64,000 nt of DNA from Micromonospora tarapacensis (GTDB lineage Bacteria; Actinomycetota; Actinomycetes; Mycobacteriales; Micromonosporaceae), in NCBI RefSeq assembly GCF_019697375.1, contig NZ_JAHCDI010000004.1:4947324-5011323 (forward strand), in the 5' to 3' direction. Below the pieces are notes generated by a model. The model saw only the letters and a program-made list of their open reading frames with translations, was not told the origin of the DNA and searched no databases. Shown here piece by piece: positions 32,667-39,865 of the stretch; position 1 is the first letter of the stretch; each line of letters opens with the position of its first letter. Both the position numbers and the translations under genes were made by a program.

Positions 32667-33795
32667 TTAGTCAGGCGGGGTCCGTCCGTCTTTGGCACCC
32701 GTCTCCGCCTCTGCATTCGGGCTCCCTTGCGGGGCACTTGCTAATCCGGCCAGCCACGACCGCGCACGCCCGACCGTTCCTGTCGTCTTCGACGCGGCCA
32801 ACCCGACGCCAGTGAGCGCCATCCCACTTCCGATGCCCGCCACGCCCAACAGCACGTGCCCGCCACCCAGCATTGCCGCCCCGAAGCCGACGACCGCCAT
32901 CCCGCCGCCGACGCTCGCCCAGCCCAACAGGACGTTCCCCCACCCACCGTCGCTAGCCCCCGCCGATAAACGCCACCCCGCCGCCAACGAACGTTGCGCC
33001 CAACAGCACCTGCCCGCCACGCAGCATCGCCACCCCGACGCCGACGTTCGCCACCCCGAGACCGAGTAGCGCCACCCCCAACAGCACCCAACTCTCACGC
33101 GAAATCGCCACCCCGCCGCAAATGAGCGCCACCCCGCCCCCAAGGAACGTTGCGCCCGCCAGCACGTCCCCGCCACGCAGCATCGCCACCCCGACGCCGA
33201 CGTTCACCACCCCGAGACCGAGTAGCGCCACGCCCAACAGCACTCGCCTGTCACGCAGCATCGCCACCCCGCCGCAAATGAATGCCGTCCCGACGCCGAT
33301 GCCCGCCACGCCCAACATCACGTCCCCGCCACGCAGAAGCGACGCCCCGAAGCCGGCGACTGCCACCCCGACGCCGACGACCGCCGCTCCGTGCAGCAGG
33401 CGGAAGGCCGTGCTGGCGTCGGTGGAGATCAGGACCGCCGCCACCACCAGTCCCGCCGCGAGGAGTGTGGCGGGTATGGTCCACGGCCGGAACACAGCGC
33501 CGATCGTGGCGAGTCCGGCGAGGGTGAGCAGAACAGCGGGGGCACGGCGGGCCAAAACCGAGTTGGCATCCACATGGCCGCGCAGAAATCCGGCAACGGC
33601 CGCCACCGTCACGACGAGCAGCGCAAGGCCAACTGCCCGCCACCGGTAGTCGCCAGACAGGATGTTGAAGGCCATTCCGCCAACAGCCGCGCCTAGGGCA
33701 TATCCGGCCCCACGCAGCAACGGATGCATCTGACGGGCTGAGCCATCAGAAGAAGCGGAACTCATGGCATCATTATCCAGGCTACCTGCAATCAC
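32667..33795 (-). pseudogene. membrane protein with eight 26-residue glycine-rich repeats, frameshifted in the repeats
   Basis: Residues 1-130 hold four hydrophobic segments after a polar start. From residue 133 the protein becomes a series of 26-residue units such as VLLGVALLGLGVVNVGVGVA followed by MLRGGD. The first frame stops at 32953 inside a repeat, at a run of five Gs. The neighbouring frame continues the repeats (VLLGWASVGGGMAVVGFGAA) and gives a natural polar C-terminus to 32667. One extra or two missing Gs explain the break, by slippage or sequencing error. Function unknown; it is probable cargo at the left edge of the element. A later start at Met11 (33765) is possible. Confidence 0.65.
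32776..33399. repeat. tandem 78-bp coding repeats, about eight copies
   Basis: The repeat protein is encoded by units of 78 bases. Alternate units are more alike than neighbours (units from residues 185 and 237 are nearly the same), suggesting amplification as 156-bp pairs. Boundaries are estimated from the protein register. This is a protein-coding repeat, not a CRISPR: no spacers, and the unit keeps frame. Confidence 0.8.
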
Positions 33796-33859
33796 TCAAC
33801 ATGCCGCCGGTGCGGGTGCACCCTGGGTCGCTGCGAATCGGGATCAACCCCAGTTGAAA

Positions 33860-34552
33860 TCAGTGATCAATACGTTCAATTAGTGCGCCGGCAATCTCGC
33901 CCATGCTCGCAATCACGACGTCTGCCCCCGCCCGGAATGTCTCGGCCTTGCTTGGCCGATTCGCGTATCCGATGACCCGCATTCCGGCCAGCCGCGCCCC
34001 ATCGATATCCGAAAGTGAGTCACCAACCAGAACGCACCGGCTCGACGGCACGCCGACAGCGAAAGCGGCTTGCAGGATCGGCACGGGGTTGGGCTTCATC
34101 AGGTCCGGATGGGCGTACGCCCGGCCGACAACCGGCGATACGTACGCATCAAGCCGATGCGCGGCCAGGTACGCGCTCACCGCGCCCGCCGAGTTGTTGC
34201 TAACCACCGCAACCGGCATTCCGGATTGTCGTGCCGCGACGATGACTTCCCGTCCGTACGCCGTGGGTTCGGCAGTCTCGACGGCCCGCCGTTCGGCCGC
34301 GCAGAGTGCCTCTTCTACGGCCCGTGTGACGCCCTGGTCGCCAGCCGCGCCGGTACGGCGTAGCACTTCAAGCGGATCTGGCTCGCTGGCAAGTTCCGGC
34401 GAAACGTCGACCCCATGCTGCCGCAGCACATCAACCAACTCGGCGGCAACCTGCGGCGCGGGATATCCGGCGAAGATGCTGCACACCGGGCCGTCAAAGT
34501 CGAGTAAGAGTGCGTCGACATCGCCGAGTAGTCGGCGGAGGTTGGCGTTCAT
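33860..34552 (-). CDS. HAD-superfamily hydrolase (phosphoglycolate-phosphatase-like)
   Basis: A 230-residue HAD protein: LLLDFDGPVCSIF (DxDxxxx motif I), VAVVSNNSAGAV (motif II), YAHPDLMKPNP (Lys) and CVLVGDSLSDIDGARLAGM. ATG 34552 overlaps the GntR stop by four bases, so the two are coupled. HAD genes commonly accompany the GntR gene in actinomycete plasmids and AICEs; the role in the element is not known. The frame extends upstream to 34582, but the overlap decides the start. Confidence 0.82.
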   Translation of the reverse strand: MNANLRRLLGDVDALLLDFDGPVCSIFAGYPAPQVAAELVDVLRQHGVDVSPELASEPDPLEVLRRTGAAGDQGVTRAVEEALCAAERRAVETAEPTAYGREVIVAARQSGMPVAVVSNNSAGAVSAYLAAHRLDAYVSPVVGRAYAHPDLMKPNPVPILQAAFAVGVPSSRCVLVGDSLSDIDGARLAGMRVIGYANRPSKAETFRAGADVVIASMGEIAGALIERIDH

Positions 34553-35415
34553 GCGTCGTACAGGTAGGCGATGGTCGACCACACCGAGTCAAACCATTGG
34601 CGGGACGCTTCTACGAACTGTGTGCCATGTGAGGTGTCGTCGTCGGTCACGGCGTAGTGGAACAGCGGCACGTCCTTGCCCATCAGGTCATAGATGGCCA
34701 TCGGCTCACCCTTGATCGATACGGTGCGCTCCGTGACGGGATAGAAGCCGTAGAAGACCTCTTCGCTGTTGAGGATGTAGAGCTTGAACAGCGGGGACGC
34801 CCGGTGTAGCCGTACCTCAACGGTGGTCGACCGGATCAGGCCAAGGTCGCCTAGCTCGGTGACCTGATCGATGATGCCGTCTGCTGCTCGGCGGGTGATT
34901 CGCTCGGCGCGTTCGCGTACCGCAGGATCGTCGGCTTGTGTCTCGGCCCGTGCCGGCAGTGCCATCGGTGCGGTCATGTCGGAGAGCAGGACTCGCACGG
35001 CGATCGTCTCGGGCGCGAGTCGGCCGACGCGCACCTTGTCGAGTGTTTCGGCGAGCGCGTCGCGCAGCGTCTCGCCGGAGAACCCGGCGAAGTCGATGCT
35101 GACGTGAGGCCGATCGAACGCTGCTTCGATGTGCGGGCGCAGCTCGACGGCTCGCTGTGTTTGCGCCCGGACGAACGCGCCGCTGCCCTGCCGGGACACG
35201 ATCAGCCGCTCTGTCCGGAGCAGGTCTAGGGCTCGTTTGACCGTCTCTCGTGCCACGCCGTAGCGGGTGGCTAGCTCAGGCTGCGACGGCAGCTTGTCAC
35301 CGGGGGCGAGTCGGCGCGTGAGGATGGCCGCCCGCAGCTTGTTCGCGATCTGCTGTGACGCCTGTTTCGGGTCGTCGGGGTCTAGCTGGCCGAGGAAGTC
35401 AAGGTTCTCGCTCAC
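34549..35415 (-). CDS. GntR-family repressor (KorSA-like)
   Basis: A 288-residue regulator. The winged helix is at residues 20-85 (QIANKLRAAILTRRLAPGDK, LATRYGVARETVKRALDLLR, LIVSRQGSGAFV). The C-terminal part is long and not a standard UTRA domain by eye. In AICEs such as pSAM2, KorSA-type GntR proteins repress pra and other transfer/replication genes. Three copies of an operator-like box lie directly upstream of its start, in the gap before the plus-strand operon, fitting control of itself and of that operon. Confidence 0.85.
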   Translation of the reverse strand: MSENLDFLGQLDPDDPKQASQQIANKLRAAILTRRLAPGDKLPSQPELATRYGVARETVKRALDLLRTERLIVSRQGSGAFVRAQTQRAVELRPHIEAAFDRPHVSIDFAGFSGETLRDALAETLDKVRVGRLAPETIAVRVLLSDMTAPMALPARAETQADDPAVRERAERITRRAADGIIDQVTELGDLGLIRSTTVEVRLHRASPLFKLYILNSEEVFYGFYPVTERTVSIKGEPMAIYDLMGKDVPLFHYAVTDDDTSHGTQFVEASRQWFDSVWSTIAYLYDA

Positions 35416-35430
35416 GGGATCACCCTAGCG

Positions 35431-35522
35431 CTGACTAGCCAAGTTGGGAAAGTTCGCCGCGCCCCCTTGACCTGACTAGCCAAGCCGGCTTACGTTCATC
35501 TCGTCGCACCTGGCTAGCCAGG
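35431..35522. promoter_or_regulatory. three operator-like boxes between the GntR gene and the AICE operon
   Basis: Copies of CTGACTAGCCAAG at 35431 and 35472 and a fully palindromic CCTGGCTAGCCAGG at 35509-35522, spaced about 41 and 38 bases (four helical turns). The core CTRRCTAGCCA is shared. The rest of the 430-base gap (35416-35846) holds no gene I can support and presumably carries divergent promoters. Confidence 0.7.
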
Positions 35523-35846
35523 AACGACAAGCCGGTTGGTTGCTGCGTCGGCGTTGCGGCTTTGGCTGCGGCGTTCGCGAACGGGCCGCCGTGTGGCCGT
35601 TCATTGAGAACTCCAGAGCAGAAGCGCCGCGTTTGATCTGGCTTGCGGTATTCCCGCCTTGAGTCACACGGTGGCCGACCCCTGTAGATCCAGGGCGAGC
35701 GGGCCGAGCGGACCGGATCTTGGCGCGCGGACTGTCTTCTGCCTCTTCGCATCTGCACCTGTCCCGGGGTGGGTTGTCGCGCTGCTCTGGCGTGGCCTCA
35801 CCCCGGGCTTTCCCGTCTTGATCCCCGCTTGTGGAGGTGAGCCGTC

Positions 35847-36041
35847 ATGACCGTGAGCGTCTTTGCTGCCGTTCGTGTCTCGACCAGGGGAAACGCCGTG
35901 TGGCGTGAGTGCTGCGGCTGCGGCGACCTCGCCCCGCTGTCCCCGGATCAGACCCGCTGCCGCCCGTGTGAGCGGCAGACGAGTTCTCCCCGTCGCCGGC
36001 CGGTGGCGGGTTCCCGTCGTTCCGGAAGGAACCGCAAGTGA
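35847..36041 (+). CDS. small cysteine-rich AICE protein
   Basis: A 64-residue protein with GGAGG upstream of ATG 35847. The centre has CCGCGDLAPLSPDQTRCRPC, a pattern of paired cysteines that could bind zinc; the C-terminus is Arg/Ser-rich. It is the first gene of the plus-strand operon and overlaps the next (GTGA). Function unknown. Confidence 0.65.
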   Translation: MTVSVFAAVRVSTRGNAVWRECCGCGDLAPLSPDQTRCRPCERQTSSPRRRPVAGSRRSGRNRK

Positions 36042-36286
36042 ACAGCTACGACCTGACCGACGCCGGCCCGGAGGGTCCGAGCGTCGATGACCTCGCGGAG
36101 ATCGAGCGGGAGATGCCGCTGATCGACGCCGAAGTGCTGCTGCTGGATGCGCAGATCACCATCCTGTGCGCCGATCCCGCCCCGTCCGACCTGGACTGGC
36201 AGCGGGTACGCCGGGCGCGTAAGCGGGTGCTGCGGGAGGCTCGCGCGCTGCTGGCCGTGCGTGCCGCGTCGAGCCGGGCCGCGTAG
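36038..36286 (+). CDS. DUF6284-like small AICE protein
   Basis: An 82-residue acidic-then-basic helical protein (DDLAEIEREMPLIDAEVLLL, then DWQRVRRARKRVLREARALL). GTG 36038 overlaps the previous stop by four bases. Proteins of this shape recur at this position in actinomycete integrative elements; I assign the DUF by resemblance only. Function unknown. Confidence 0.65.
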   Translation: MNSYDLTDAGPEGPSVDDLAEIEREMPLIDAEVLLLDAQITILCADPAPSDLDWQRVRRARKRVLREARALLAVRAASSRAA

Positions 36287-36298
36287 GAGGTGCCCACG

Positions 36299-36625
36299 GT
36301 GAAGAACCCGCCGAGCATTCCCGTTGTCCTGTTCACCGTCGCGGACGCGATGGCCCGCAACGCGCTGCCGCTACCGGCGAAGGTGGAGGCGTCAGACGAG
36401 TTCGGGTTGGAACTGGCCTTCCCGAGGCACGTCGAGCTGCGCCGCTGGGCGCGGTTCATGCGCCTGCCGATCAAGCAGTGGCACAGCCACACCTACCAGC
36501 GCGACGACGTGCCGAAGGTGCTGACCAACGTGTCCGGCGACTGGCGTGACATTCGGGTGCGGCTGCACTGCTGCGAACCGACCACCGACACGCCGGCCGA
36601 GTTCCTGCCGGCGGTGGCCGCATGA
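36299..36625 (+). CDS. hypothetical AICE protein
   Basis: A 108-residue protein. GTG 36299 is preferred over GTG 36290 because TAGGAGG ends nine bases before it. The sequence (FTVADAMARNALPLPAKVEA, FPRHVELRRWARFMRLP) is soluble and lacks a domain I know. It overlaps the next start by four bases. Confidence 0.6.
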   Translation: MKNPPSIPVVLFTVADAMARNALPLPAKVEASDEFGLELAFPRHVELRRWARFMRLPIKQWHSHTYQRDDVPKVLTNVSGDWRDIRVRLHCCEPTTDTPAEFLPAVAA

Positions 36626-37065
36626 CCACCCGGACGCCCCGCACTCGCCCGTTGCCCGGCGCGGTGGTGTCCCGCCGCGTGGTCGGCACCCCCGGCGAGG
36701 TGGCCGCCGTAGTGGCGACGCTGCGCGACGCCAACCGCCTTGTCGGCATGACCCTGCCGGCGCAGATGCCCCACGGCGACGGCCGGGTGTGGGTCACGGT
36801 CCGGATCATCGACCGGCCCCGCGCCGCCCGCACCACCACGCCACCCCGCGTAGGCCGCCGCTGGCCGGTCGTGACCGCCGTCGCCGTCCCGGCCACCACG
36901 GCGGTGGCGGTGGCCGGCTACCTCGCCGTCCAGATCGTCACCGCACTCATCGCCCTGTTGCCGCTGCTGGCCGGCGGCGCGTTCGTCCTGGCCGTGCTGG
37001 CGCTGCTGCTGCGCCGCTCCGGGGTGTGCTGCCCCGGCCTGCACTGCCCCGGCTGCAACCACTGA
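36622..37065 (+). CDS. small membrane protein, SpdB-like
   Basis: A 147-residue protein: a basic cytoplasmic half with strands, then two hydrophobic segments (VVTAVAVPATTAVAVAGYLA and ALIALLPLLAGGAFVLAVLA) and a short tail with CCPGLHCPGC. Position and topology resemble the Spd spread proteins of actinomycete plasmids that move DNA between hyphal compartments. Start ATG 36622 by overlap. Confidence 0.6.
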   Translation: MTTRTPRTRPLPGAVVSRRVVGTPGEVAAVVATLRDANRLVGMTLPAQMPHGDGRVWVTVRIIDRPRAARTTTPPRVGRRWPVVTAVAVPATTAVAVAGYLAVQIVTALIALLPLLAGGAFVLAVLALLLRRSGVCCPGLHCPGCNH

Positions 37066-37160
37066 CCAGGGAAGGACCCTGATGACCGCACGCACCTTCA
37101 CCCATCCGTCCGTGCTGGCCGGCATCGCCGCCGGCCGGCGCATCCTGGGCGGACCCGGAG

Positions 37161-37754
37161 ATGGACCCGACCCGCATCGACTGGACGGCGCGGCGGGCCG
37201 CCGCCGCGATCCCGTTCCCCCTCGTGGACGGGCGACCGGTCAACCCGTACGCGCCGACCGGCATCCGGTACGGCCGTAACGAGCTGGGCCACTGGGGCGA
37301 GGCCCTTGCCGCCGACGCGATCGTTACCGCGTGCGACCCGGACGGGTGGCGGTGGCTGCTGCTGATCGAGCGCGGCGACGGACACGGGTGGGCGCTGCCC
37401 GGCGGGCACGTCGACCCCGGGGAGGACCCGACCGCCGCCGCGTTTCGGGAGTTGGCCGAGGAAACCGGCCTGATCGCCACCCACACGGCCCCGTGGGCGA
37501 AGACGCTGCCCGCCCGCTACGTACCCGACCCGCGCGCCTCCGATGAGGCGTGGATGGTCACCGTTCCGGTCCGCATCGACCTCGGTAGCCACGTCGGGCC
37601 GCTGCCCGACGTCACCGGCGCCGACGACGCCCGCCGCGCCGTGTGGGTGCCCGCCGTCGACTACGGCTGCATCGTGCGCCACCTGGCCGACGCCTACAGC
37701 GGCGAAGTCTTCGCCGCCCACCGTGACCTGCTCGCCGACATCCTCACCGACTGA
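37161..37754 (+). CDS. NUDIX hydrolase, Pra-like activator; start probably frameshifted
   Basis: A 197-residue reading with a complete Nudix box: [20 protein letters not shown] followed by ETGLI. In pSAM2-type elements the NUDIX protein Pra activates replication and transfer genes. The ATG at 37161 lacks ribosome-site spacing. A well-placed start exists at 37082 (GGGAAGGA upstream) in a different frame, reading [20 protein letters not shown] before running into nonsense at 37155. One G fewer near 37156 would join them into a 223-residue protein, so I suspect a frameshift. Confidence 0.8.
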   Translation: MDPTRIDWTARRAAAAIPFPLVDGRPVNPYAPTGIRYGRNELGHWGEALAADAIVTACDPDGWRWLLLIERGDGHGWALPGGHVDPGEDPTAAAFRELAEETGLIATHTAPWAKTLPARYVPDPRASDEAWMVTVPVRIDLGSHVGPLPDVTGADDARRAVWVPAVDYGCIVRHLADAYSGEVFAAHRDLLADILTD

Positions 37755-37771
37755 CCGGAAGGACACCCCCG

Positions 37772-38980
37772 ATGTTTCGTCGTACGCCGGAAGACCCGGC
37801 GATCGTGGCCGCCCGCGCGGCGGCCCGCCGCGAGTCCGCTGCCGCTGAGGTGGAGCGGGCGCGGTTGATGGCGCAGCTCGACCGGGAGCAGCAGGAGGCC
37901 GCCGCCGAGCACGCACGCCGCCAGGCCATCGCCGATGAGCAGGAGCGACGCCGCCGCGACGCCGCCCGCCGCGTCGAGCGCGCCGAGCGCCGGGAGCGTC
38001 GGCGTAAGGCGCGTGCGGAGTTCGCCGCGAAGCTACGTCCGGTGCTGCCGCTGCTGCTGATCAACGGCGGTGCGGCCTACGCGCAGGCCGCCTACGCCTA
38101 CTCCGAGATCGCCCCGGCGGCGTGGAACGGGCCGTCTCGGGTGGCGTTCGCGGTGGCGTTCTCCGCCGCCCTGGAGTCCATCGCCGTCTACGTGCAGTGG
38201 CACGCCCACGACGCGCTCATGCTCAAGGCCCACGCCACCGCCGCGAGCCTGCGCCGCGCCGCGTGGGCGATCGCCGCCGTGGTCGCCGCCATCAACTACG
38301 CCCACTTCGCCGACGGCATCGCCCCGACGGCGGCGGCGGTGGCGTTCGCGCTGCTGTCGCTGCTGTCGCCGTGGCTGTGGGGGCTGCACACCCGCCGCGC
38401 GCAGCACGTGCAACTGCTGGCGGAGGACGCGAGCCTGATCGATGACGCCGGGGTGGAGTTCTCCCCGAAGCGCCGCCGCATGTTCCCCATCCGCTCCCTG
38501 ATGGCCGCCCGGTGGTCGATCGAGCACAACGAGCGCGACCCCCGCAAGGCATGGGACGGCTACAACGCCGAGCGGGCCGCCCGCGCCGCCGCCCGCCAAG
38601 CCGACAAGGCCACCCGGGCGCAGAAGGCCACCGCGCCGCCGCCGGCCGACCCGACGCCGGATGAGGTACCGGCGGAGGTGCCGGCCGATCCGTGGGAGCA
38701 CGCCGAGCCGGTGACCCCGGCCCCGGCCGTCCCGGTCGCGCCGGTTCGTGAGCCGGTCCGCCCGGCGCGGCCCACGCCCCGGTCGCTGACCGCCGCTGAG
38801 CGGGTCATCGCCGCGCACACCGCCGAGCCGACCGCCAACCACGACCGCATCGCCCGCCTCGCCGAGGTCAGCGTGAGCACCGTCAAGCGCCACCGCCCCC
38901 GCCCGGTGACCGGTTCACCATCCGCGCCGGACGCTGCGGCGACGCCGGTCAACGCCACACCCGCCCCGATCGCCGCCTGA
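37772..38980 (+). CDS. DUF2637 membrane protein, SpdB2-like spread protein
   Basis: A 402-residue protein in three parts. Residues 15-90 are a charged, Arg/Glu/Ala-rich coiled coil. Residues 90-215 have four membrane segments (LLLINGGAAYAQAAYAY, AFAVAFSAALESIAVYV, AWAIAAVVAAINYA, VAFALLSLLSPWLW), the DUF2637 pattern. The C-terminus has a Pro-rich linker and a small HTH-like end (ANHDRIARLAEVSVSTVKRH). DUF2637/SpdB proteins assist intramycelial spread of conjugative elements, working with the TraSA translocase. Start ATG 37772 with GGAAGGA upstream. Confidence 0.8.
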   Translation: MFRRTPEDPAIVAARAAARRESAAAEVERARLMAQLDREQQEAAAEHARRQAIADEQERRRRDAARRVERAERRERRRKARAEFAAKLRPVLPLLLINGGAAYAQAAYAYSEIAPAAWNGPSRVAFAVAFSAALESIAVYVQWHAHDALMLKAHATAASLRRAAWAIAAVVAAINYAHFADGIAPTAAAVAFALLSLLSPWLWGLHTRRAQHVQLLAEDASLIDDAGVEFSPKRRRMFPIRSLMAARWSIEHNERDPRKAWDGYNAERAARAAARQADKATRAQKATAPPPADPTPDEVPAEVPADPWEHAEPVTPAPAVPVAPVREPVRPARPTPRSLTAAERVIAAHTAEPTANHDRIARLAEVSVSTVKRHRPRPVTGSPSAPDAAATPVNATPAPIAA

Positions 38981-38992
38981 ACAGGAGGACCG

Positions 38993-39130
38993 ATGTTCGG
39001 CAAGAAGACCACCGTCCCGAACACGATCAGCGACCAGCAGATCACGGACCTGAGCCGCCGCGCGCAGAAGGCCAACCCGTCGATGTTCAGCGACAAGGCC
39101 ATCAAGCAGCGCAAGGCCGACCAGTCCTGA
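38993..39130 (+). CDS. very small AICE protein (45 aa)
   Basis: ATG 38993 follows AGGAGGA. The product starts MFGKKTTVPNTISDQQ and is a short charged helix (ITDLSRRAQKANPSMF). Placement between the spread gene and traSA, plus the strong ribosome site, support it as a real gene. Function unknown. Confidence 0.6.
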   Translation: MFGKKTTVPNTISDQQITDLSRRAQKANPSMFSDKAIKQRKADQS

Positions 39131-39222
39131 CCCCGCCCGGCGGCACGGCCACCGGCTCGCAACCTGAGCCGTGCCGCCGGTCCAACCCGCAACCCGCCTG
39201 AGGTCTTGGGAGGACCACCAGT

Positions 39223-39378
39223 ATGGGCATGCACATCTCCGACCACCAGTACCGCGAGCAGCACGAGCGGATCGTGGCCCGTAACCGCGAGCAGCGGTTG
39301 GCGCAGATGGCCGAGGCGCAGCGCCAGGCCGACGAGCGCAACGCCCGCGAGGCCGCGAAGCGGCAGGCCAAGCGGTGA
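39223..39378 (+). CDS. very small charged AICE protein (51 aa)
   Basis: ATG 39223 with GGGAGGA upstream. The product MGMHISDHQYREQHERIVAR continues as one long Gln/Arg/Ala-rich helix, probably a coiled coil. The TGA overlaps the next GTG by four bases, indicating coupling. Confidence 0.6.
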   Translation: MGMHISDHQYREQHERIVARNREQRLAQMAEAQRQADERNAREAAKRQAKR

Positions 39379-39563
39379 GCGCCAAGCGGTTCACCGACGC
39401 CTACCAGCAGTGGCGCGACACCGACGCCGCCGCCACGGCCACCGGCAGCAAGGCCGCCCGCGCCGAGGCCGAGCGGCAGCGCCAAGCCCTGCACGACAGC
39501 GCCGAGGCGCAACGCGCCCGCCGGCAGCTCAACGGCCGCGCCGCCCCGCGCGACCGCCGCTGA
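39375..39563 (+). CDS. small charged AICE protein (62 aa)
   Basis: GTG 39375 overlaps the previous stop. MSAKRFTDAYQQWRDTDAAA leads into an Ala/Arg/Glu helix. It has the same general character as its upstream neighbour. Function unknown. Confidence 0.55.
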   Translation: MSAKRFTDAYQQWRDTDAAATATGSKAARAEAERQRQALHDSAEAQRARRQLNGRAAPRDRR

Positions 39564-39669
39564 CCTTTCCCCACCAGTACCGCTGACCGCTTCCGCCGCC
39601 ACCGGCTCATTACCCGGTGGCGTCCGGTGGCCGCCAGAGCGTCTGGACGGCCGGGAGGGAGCACCCCCG

Positions 39670-39768
39670 ATGGGCAAGAGCTGCGCGCACCCCGTTTTCC
39701 ACTACACCTACGTGGACGGGAAGAAGTTCATGGTCTGCACCCAGTGCGGAGCCATGTGGGAAGTCTGA
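39670..39768 (+). CDS. tiny zinc-ribbon-like AICE protein (32 aa)
   Basis: ATG 39670 has GGGAGGGAG upstream. The product contains SCAHPVFHYTYVDGKKF and then VCTQCGAMWEV, pairing C..H with CxxC as in a minimal zinc ribbon. Too short for standard gene finders but conserved-looking. Confidence 0.55.
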   Translation: MGKSCAHPVFHYTYVDGKKFMVCTQCGAMWEV

Positions 39769-39865
39769 CCACCCCTATCCCGGCGGCACAGCCCCCTTAT
39801 GGCCTCGCAAACCACGGGCTGTGCCGCCGGTCCTCATCCCCAGATCGGTTGGAGGAACCCCCATC

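Noticed and set aside
32776..33399. A CRISPR array
   Set aside because: The repeats are 78 bp, contiguous, without spacers and encode protein in frame.
37082..37279. A separate 65-codon gene before the NUDIX gene
   Set aside because: The first 25 residues look real but the rest is Arg/Gly/Pro shadow of the NUDIX frame, so a frameshifted NUDIX start explains it better.
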